A stretch of 8,733 bases of DNA from an uncultured Collinsella sp. Its GTDB lineage: Bacteria; Actinomycetota; Coriobacteriia; Coriobacteriales; Coriobacteriaceae. The DNA is taken from assembly GCA_905210085.1 (NCBI GenBank), contig CAJLVJ010000062.1, positions 1 to 8,733 on the forward strand, given 5' to 3'. The position numbers and the translations under genes were made by a program. How positions within the stretch are numbered: the stretch's first letter is position 1; each line of letters opens with the position of its first letter. Shown here piece after piece: positions 6,014 through 8,733 of this stretch. The notes below the pieces were generated by a model. That model did not search any database and was not told where the DNA came from. It saw only the letters and a program-made list of their open reading frames with translations.

Positions 6014-6191
6014 TGCCAAAGGCCCCGTTGGGCGAGATGTCGAACGGGAAGGTGCCGCAGCGATTGAATGCGGCGATAAACATGCGGATGGCGTTGGACG
6101 GCGTGGTGCCCACGAGCTGGGTTGCCGCCGCGAAGGCTGCCTTCTCCTCGGGCAAGACCTTCGCGACTACGGGGGTCATGTGTTCTGCCAT
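5970..6191 (-). CDS. RelB/DinJ family antitoxin, no toxin partner visible
   Basis: A 73-residue protein starting at ATG 6191 with AAGGAAG a few bases upstream. Residues 6-50 fit the ribbon-helix-helix pattern of RelB/DinJ antitoxins: a short strand (TPVVAKVLP), then helices EEKAAFAAATQLVG and PSNAIRMFIAAFN, followed by the typical GTFPFDIS segment. Family members bind their own promoter and neutralise an mRNA-cleaving toxin through the C-terminal region. Here residues from Lys60 to the stop (KDCPQQLVVEERPQ) are encoded by the tandem repeat, so the toxin-facing tail is replaced. No RelE/YafQ-like toxin follows; a CPBP protease begins 23 bases downstream. It may be a solitary regulator or a relic of a lost module. 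The long leader holds a large hairpin and a palindrome. Confidence 0.75.
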   Translation of the reverse strand: MAEHMTPVVAKVLPEEKAAFAAATQLVGTTPSNAIRMFIAAFNRCGTFPFDISPNGAFGKDCPQQLVVEERPQ

Positions 6192-6226
6192 GGCGCTTCC
6201 TTTTTGAAACGACGGTGGTGCGGATA

Positions 6227-6283
6227 GATGCGGGCCACGCGGCTGGGCGACGGGCTGTGAAGGCAACCCGATTGGCCCGCATC
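6227..6283 (-). ncRNA. Structured leader element upstream of the antitoxin
   Basis: GATGCGGGCCA (6227-6237) and TGGCCCGCATC (6273-6283) are exact 11-bp complements enclosing 35 bases. The interior can form a further stem (CGGG at 6251-6254 with CCCG at 6267-6270). Read on the minus strand it sits 35 bases ahead of the antitoxin ATG. I recognise no known riboswitch class. It could be a cis-regulatory leader, a small RNA or a REP-type structure; the type given here is tentative. Confidence 0.4.
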
Positions 6284-6305
6284 CGGAGTTTGTTTCTGCG
6301 GCGTT

Positions 6306-6334
6306 GGTATTACTTAGTATTCCTAAGTATTACC
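6306..6334. promoter_or_regulatory. 29-bp operator-like palindrome upstream of the antitoxin
   Basis: GGTATTACTTAG (6306-6317) and CTAAGTATTACC (6323-6334) are inverted copies with one mismatched pair and a five-base centre. It is AT-rich in a GC-rich setting, which is usual for an operator or promoter. On the minus strand it contains TAATAC, a possible -10, with no clear -35. RelB/DinJ proteins normally bind palindromes in their own promoter, so autoregulation is a reasonable inference. Confidence 0.55.
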
Positions 6335-6360
6335 CCGCAGATAGAATACCACACCAGACC

Positions 6361-6385
6361 CCATTGGGACGGAGGAAAACGAATC
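6361..6385. repeat. Possible REP-like fragment after the ABC operon
   Basis: The plus strand contains TTGGGACGGAG (6364-6374) followed by GAAAACGAATC. The 11-mer is identical to the loop region of the hairpin at 2827-2857 read on the minus strand and shares the TTGGG(G)AC core with the repeats at 5962-6013. No hairpin of its own was found. No T-run terminator for the ABC operon is seen between 6335 and 6406. Confidence 0.35.
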
Positions 6386-6406
6386 ATTTTGTTGCTGAGT
6401 TAGTAT

Positions 6407-7783
6407 TTAGAGCGTGATGATGTCCGAGATATCGAGGGCCTGAGCGTCGGCGACATCGTGCGTGGCAAGCAGGAGCATGCGACCATCGAGCAGGTCGAGC
6501 ACGACCTCGGCGCATGCGTCGCGCGCAGCGGTATCTAAACCGGTAAAGGGCTCGTCAAGAATCACCGCGCCGCCCGGGCACAGCAGGGCGCGGGCAATCT
6601 CGACACGGCGGCGCTGCCCGCCCGAAAGCTCGGCCACGCGAGCATGCACGTCGACCCCCGGCACCAGCAGACGCAGCAAGGCCGCGGCGCTCGAAGCATC
6701 CACATGCGCATCGGCGCACACCAGCACGTTATCCAGCGTCGAGGCGGACTCGACCAAGCGTGCATCCTGAAACACCATCGAGCACGGCGCGCACTCCCCC
6801 GCTGCCAACGAAAGCAGCGTCGACTTGCCCATGCCCGAAGCGCCCATCACGCAGATACGCCCACCCGCAGGCACGTTGAGCACCAGACCATCCAGCGCCG
6901 GCGCCCAGGGCGCGCGATCGCCCACGGCAAGCGCAATCTCCGCCGCAGCGCTATCGCTCGCAGCCCCCGCACGCCCGCACAATCCATGCCCATGCGCCCG
7001 CACGGCCGCGCGCCACGCCACGGGTCCCGAAACCCGCAGCAGCCACACCAGCACGCGCTCACACGCCCACGAGGCGACAACGACCAGCACGGTCCACGCC
7101 AGCAGGTCAGCCGTCTCGATGAGCAGCTTCGCCTGATAGATGCGCTCGCCCACGGTGCCCACCGCCATGCCGATCAGCTCCGCCGCCACGCCGGCCTTCC
7201 AGCTCATGCCGATCACAGCGCGGGCGCACGAAAGCACAAACGGCAGGACTTCGCGCCAGGTGTGGGCACAAAACAGGCGCCAGCCGCGCACGCCATGCAG
7301 ACGGAACATCTGCTCCAGCGGTTTATCCACTTGTGCCAAGCCCTCGGCCAGCGAAAAATACACGCCCGGCAGCGCCATCAAAAAGACCGCCGCGATGCTC
7401 ACGCGCGTCGACCCCAGCCAAATGAGCAGCAGGACCACCACGCAGGCGACCGGCGTCGCCTTTACAAACGACAGTGCCGGAGCCACCAGGTGCGCAAACG
7501 CCCGCGAACGTGACGAAATCCCGGCAAGCACGCCACCACACACCGCGGCAAGCGCCAGCCCGCCCAGTATTCGCGCGCCCGAGCCCGCCAAAATCGTCCA
7601 GGTGCCGCCATCGCACACCAGGCGCAGCAGCGCCAAGGCAACAGCACCCGGCCCCGGCAAGATCAGCGGCTGCGCTAGCAACGCCGCCACCAGCATCCAC
7701 GCGGCAAGCCAAAAGGCGGCGACGGCACCCGCTGCCGCCACCGCCTTCATACGCTCCGTCATTTGTCGAGCAAACGCACGCAC
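6407..7783 (-). CDS. ABC importer permease-ATPase fusion (SsuC/TauC + SsuB/TauB type)
   Basis: One 458-residue polypeptide joins a permease and an ATPase. Residues 1-250 are a BPD-type permease: membrane segments near 14-37, 63-88, 105-124, 129-147, 180-206 and 226-249, with the EAA-loop region (EGLAQVDKPLEQMFRLHGV) at 147-165. A linker follows (about 251-290). The ATPase has Walker A GASGMGKST at 314-322, Q-loop Gln339, signature LSGGQ at 386-390, Walker B AVILDEP at 406-412 and H-loop His442. All key residues are present, but Lys320 to Gln339 is only 19 residues, against about 37 in TauB as I recall it, and the protein ends 16 residues after His442. In importers of nitrate, sulfonate, taurine or thiamine precursors these halves are usually separate. 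The start is GTG 7783, with GGAG inside the end of the preceding gene; the two genes are three bases apart. In-frame ATGs at codons 8 and 12 are alternatives. Confidence 0.9.
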   Translation of the reverse strand: MRAFARQMTERMKAVAAAGAVAAFWLAAWMLVAALLAQPLILPGPGAVALALLRLVCDGGTWTILAGSGARILGGLALAAVCGGVLAGISSRSRAFAHLVAPALSFVKATPVACVVVLLLIWLGSTRVSIAAVFLMALPGVYFSLAEGLAQVDKPLEQMFRLHGVRGWRLFCAHTWREVLPFVLSCARAVIGMSWKAGVAAELIGMAVGTVGERIYQAKLLIETADLLAWTVLVVVASWACERVLVWLLRVSGPVAWRAAVRAHGHGLCGRAGAASDSAAAEIALAVGDRAPWAPALDGLVLNVPAGGRICVMGASGMGKSTLLSLAAGECAPCSMVFQDARLVESASTLDNVLVCADAHVDASSAAALLRLLVPGVDVHARVAELSGGQRRRVEIARALLCPGGAVILDEPFTGLDTAARDACAEVVLDLLDGRMLLLATHDVADAQALDISDIITL

Positions 7784-7786
7784 GGG

Positions 7787-8733
7787 CTACTCCATGTAGT
7801 AGAAATCGTCAGCCGGGAGCTTGCCACCCACGGCGCTCGCGTCCGCATCGGCCAGCACCTGCAGGTACCCACCGAGCGCCGCCTTCATATCCTTCCCCGT
7901 CTGGCACACGAGCATGCACCCGGGAATCGCCTTTTCGGCGATCTTGGCGTTGTCCACGATGCCGGCATCGACCACGGCCTGCGCCCAGTCTGCCGGCGCC
8001 GCATTGACAGCCTCAACGCTCGCCGCATGGCAACTCAAGAACTCCGCCACGGCCTCGGGATGCTCCTCGGCAAACGCACGGCGCACCACGGTCACACCCG
8101 TCAGCAAGCGCGAGCCCGTGTCACCTGCCAGCTCGTCCCACACATCGGTCAGGCTCACCGGTGCCGACAGCTTGCCCTCGCTCTTGGCGATGGCAGCGGT
8201 CTTGAACGGCTCGGGCAGCACGCCCACGGCGGACGGGTCGGCAAGCAGGGCCGACAGCACCTCGGTGGGCTCGCTCTTAAACTCAAGCGTCACCTGACCG
8301 GTCAGGCCCGCGCGCTCCAGCAGGTAGTTCATGACGTACTCCGGCGTGGTGTCCTTGCCCGTCATATAGACGGTATGGCCCGCCAGATCGCCAAACGAGG
8401 TCACACTCGCGTCGCCCGTCACCACGTTCAGCACACCCAGCGTGTTGATGTCGATGACCTGCACCGCGCCCTCGGTCTTGTTGTAGAGCACACTCGCCAC
8501 GTTGGCGGGCACCAGGGCAATGTCGATATCGCCCTGAATGACCTTGGGCACAATCTCATCGGCGGCAGTATTGATCGCAAAGTCGAACTCATTGTCCGTC
8601 TCGCCATCGGCTGCCTGGTCCATAAACTGCACCAGGCCAATCGAAGTCGGCCCCTTGAGCGAGGCGACGTGCACCTCGACCGGCTCTGCAGCAGCACCGG
8701 CGCCGTCTGTGGCAGCCGAGCCCGCGGCGGACC
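7787..8733 (-). CDS. ABC importer substrate-binding protein (NitT/TauT class), N-terminus missing
   Basis: The last 314 residues are present; the signal peptide and probable lipobox cysteine lie beyond the right edge. The visible protein opens with an Ala/Gly-rich stretch (SAAGSAATDGAGAAAEP), typical of the flexible linker after a lipoprotein cysteine, then a strand VEVHVASLKGPTSIGL that starts the mature fold. Family features follow: GDIDIALVPANVASVLYN, then SFGDLAGHTVYMTGKDTTPE as the start of domain II, and VGVLPEPFKTAAI, which matches the usual position for the LPEP-type segment of SsuA/ThiY-like proteins. It should capture the ligand outside the membrane for the fused permease-ATPase directly downstream, only three bases away. 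The ligand cannot be told from this sequence; sulfonates, nitrate, taurine or a thiamine precursor are family possibilities. Confidence 0.88.
   Translation of the reverse strand, partial: SAAGSAATDGAGAAAEPVEVHVASLKGPTSIGLVQFMDQAADGETDNEFDFAINTAADEIVPKVIQGDIDIALVPANVASVLYNKTEGAVQVIDINTLGVLNVVTGDASVTSFGDLAGHTVYMTGKDTTPEYVMNYLLERAGLTGQVTLEFKSEPTEVLSALLADPSAVGVLPEPFKTAAIAKSEGKLSAPVSLTDVWDELAGDTGSRLLTGVTVVRRAFAEEHPEAVAEFLSCHAASVEAVNAAPADWAQAVVDAGIVDNAKIAEKAIPGCMLVCQTGKDMKAALGGYLQVLADADASAVGGKLPADDFYYME

Noticed and set aside
5074..6207. Long plus-strand open frame of 377 codons opposite the CPBP and antitoxin genes
   Set aside because: The composition (His, Arg, Gln-rich) is that of a shadow frame. 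The opposite strand carries complete CPBP motifs and good ribosome binding sites.
6644..7513. Long plus-strand open frame opposite the ABC fusion
   Set aside because: It is antisense to an ATPase with all its motifs and shows the Arg/His/Gln-rich bias of a shadow frame.

Overview
The window looks like a chromosomal segment of a GC-rich, gut-type Coriobacteriia actinomycete, most likely Collinsella or a close relative. The reasons are strongly GC-biased codon use in most genes, a high-GC chromosome interrupted by one AT-rich patch, and a gene set typical of an anaerobe: a FucO-type iron alcohol dehydrogenase, a YgiQ radical SAM protein and a CPBP protease. This placement is inferred from sequence character, not from a search.

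Layout from left to right. (1) 1-448, minus strand: the N-terminal third of a lactaldehyde reductase (FucO-like), running off the left edge, with a LacI-type palindrome upstream. (2) About 640-1840: an AT-rich island unlike its neighbours. It carries one plus-strand gene for a small protein with a possible tubby/LURP-one-like fold, a strong-looking promoter, and the broken remains of an ABC-transporter ATPase on the minus strand. (3) 1845-2643, minus strand: a DUF1275 (YoaK-type) membrane protein ending in two consecutive hairpins, the second a canonical intrinsic terminator. (4) 2897-5038, plus strand: a complete YgiQ-family radical SAM protein, divergent from the DUF1275 gene, with a short dispersed-repeat hairpin just upstream of its start. 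(5) 5035-6191, minus strand: a RelB/DinJ-like antitoxin without a toxin, followed by a CPBP intramembrane protease. The protease converges on ygiQ so closely that both stop codons share one CTAG. A repeat sits between antitoxin and protease and supplies the antitoxin's last residues. (6) 6407-8733, minus strand: two genes of an ABC importer of the SsuABC/TauABC (NitT/TauT) class. The substrate-binding protein is cut by the right edge. The permease and ATPase are fused in one polypeptide whose ATPase half is unusually short.

How they work together: the binding protein and the fused permease-ATPase should form one importer in a single operon. Its substrate cannot be read from the sequence. The antitoxin and protease are probably co-transcribed from a region with a large palindrome and a structured leader. 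FucO would reduce lactaldehyde from fucose or rhamnose breakdown, consistent with sugar-responsive control. The points most worth a second look are the compressed ATPase fused to its permease, the toxin-less antitoxin with a repeat-encoded tail and structured leader, the dispersed GGGAC-core repeat family, and the AT-rich island with its degraded ABC ATPase. I found no CRISPR array, tRNA, rRNA, integrase or intact transposase.
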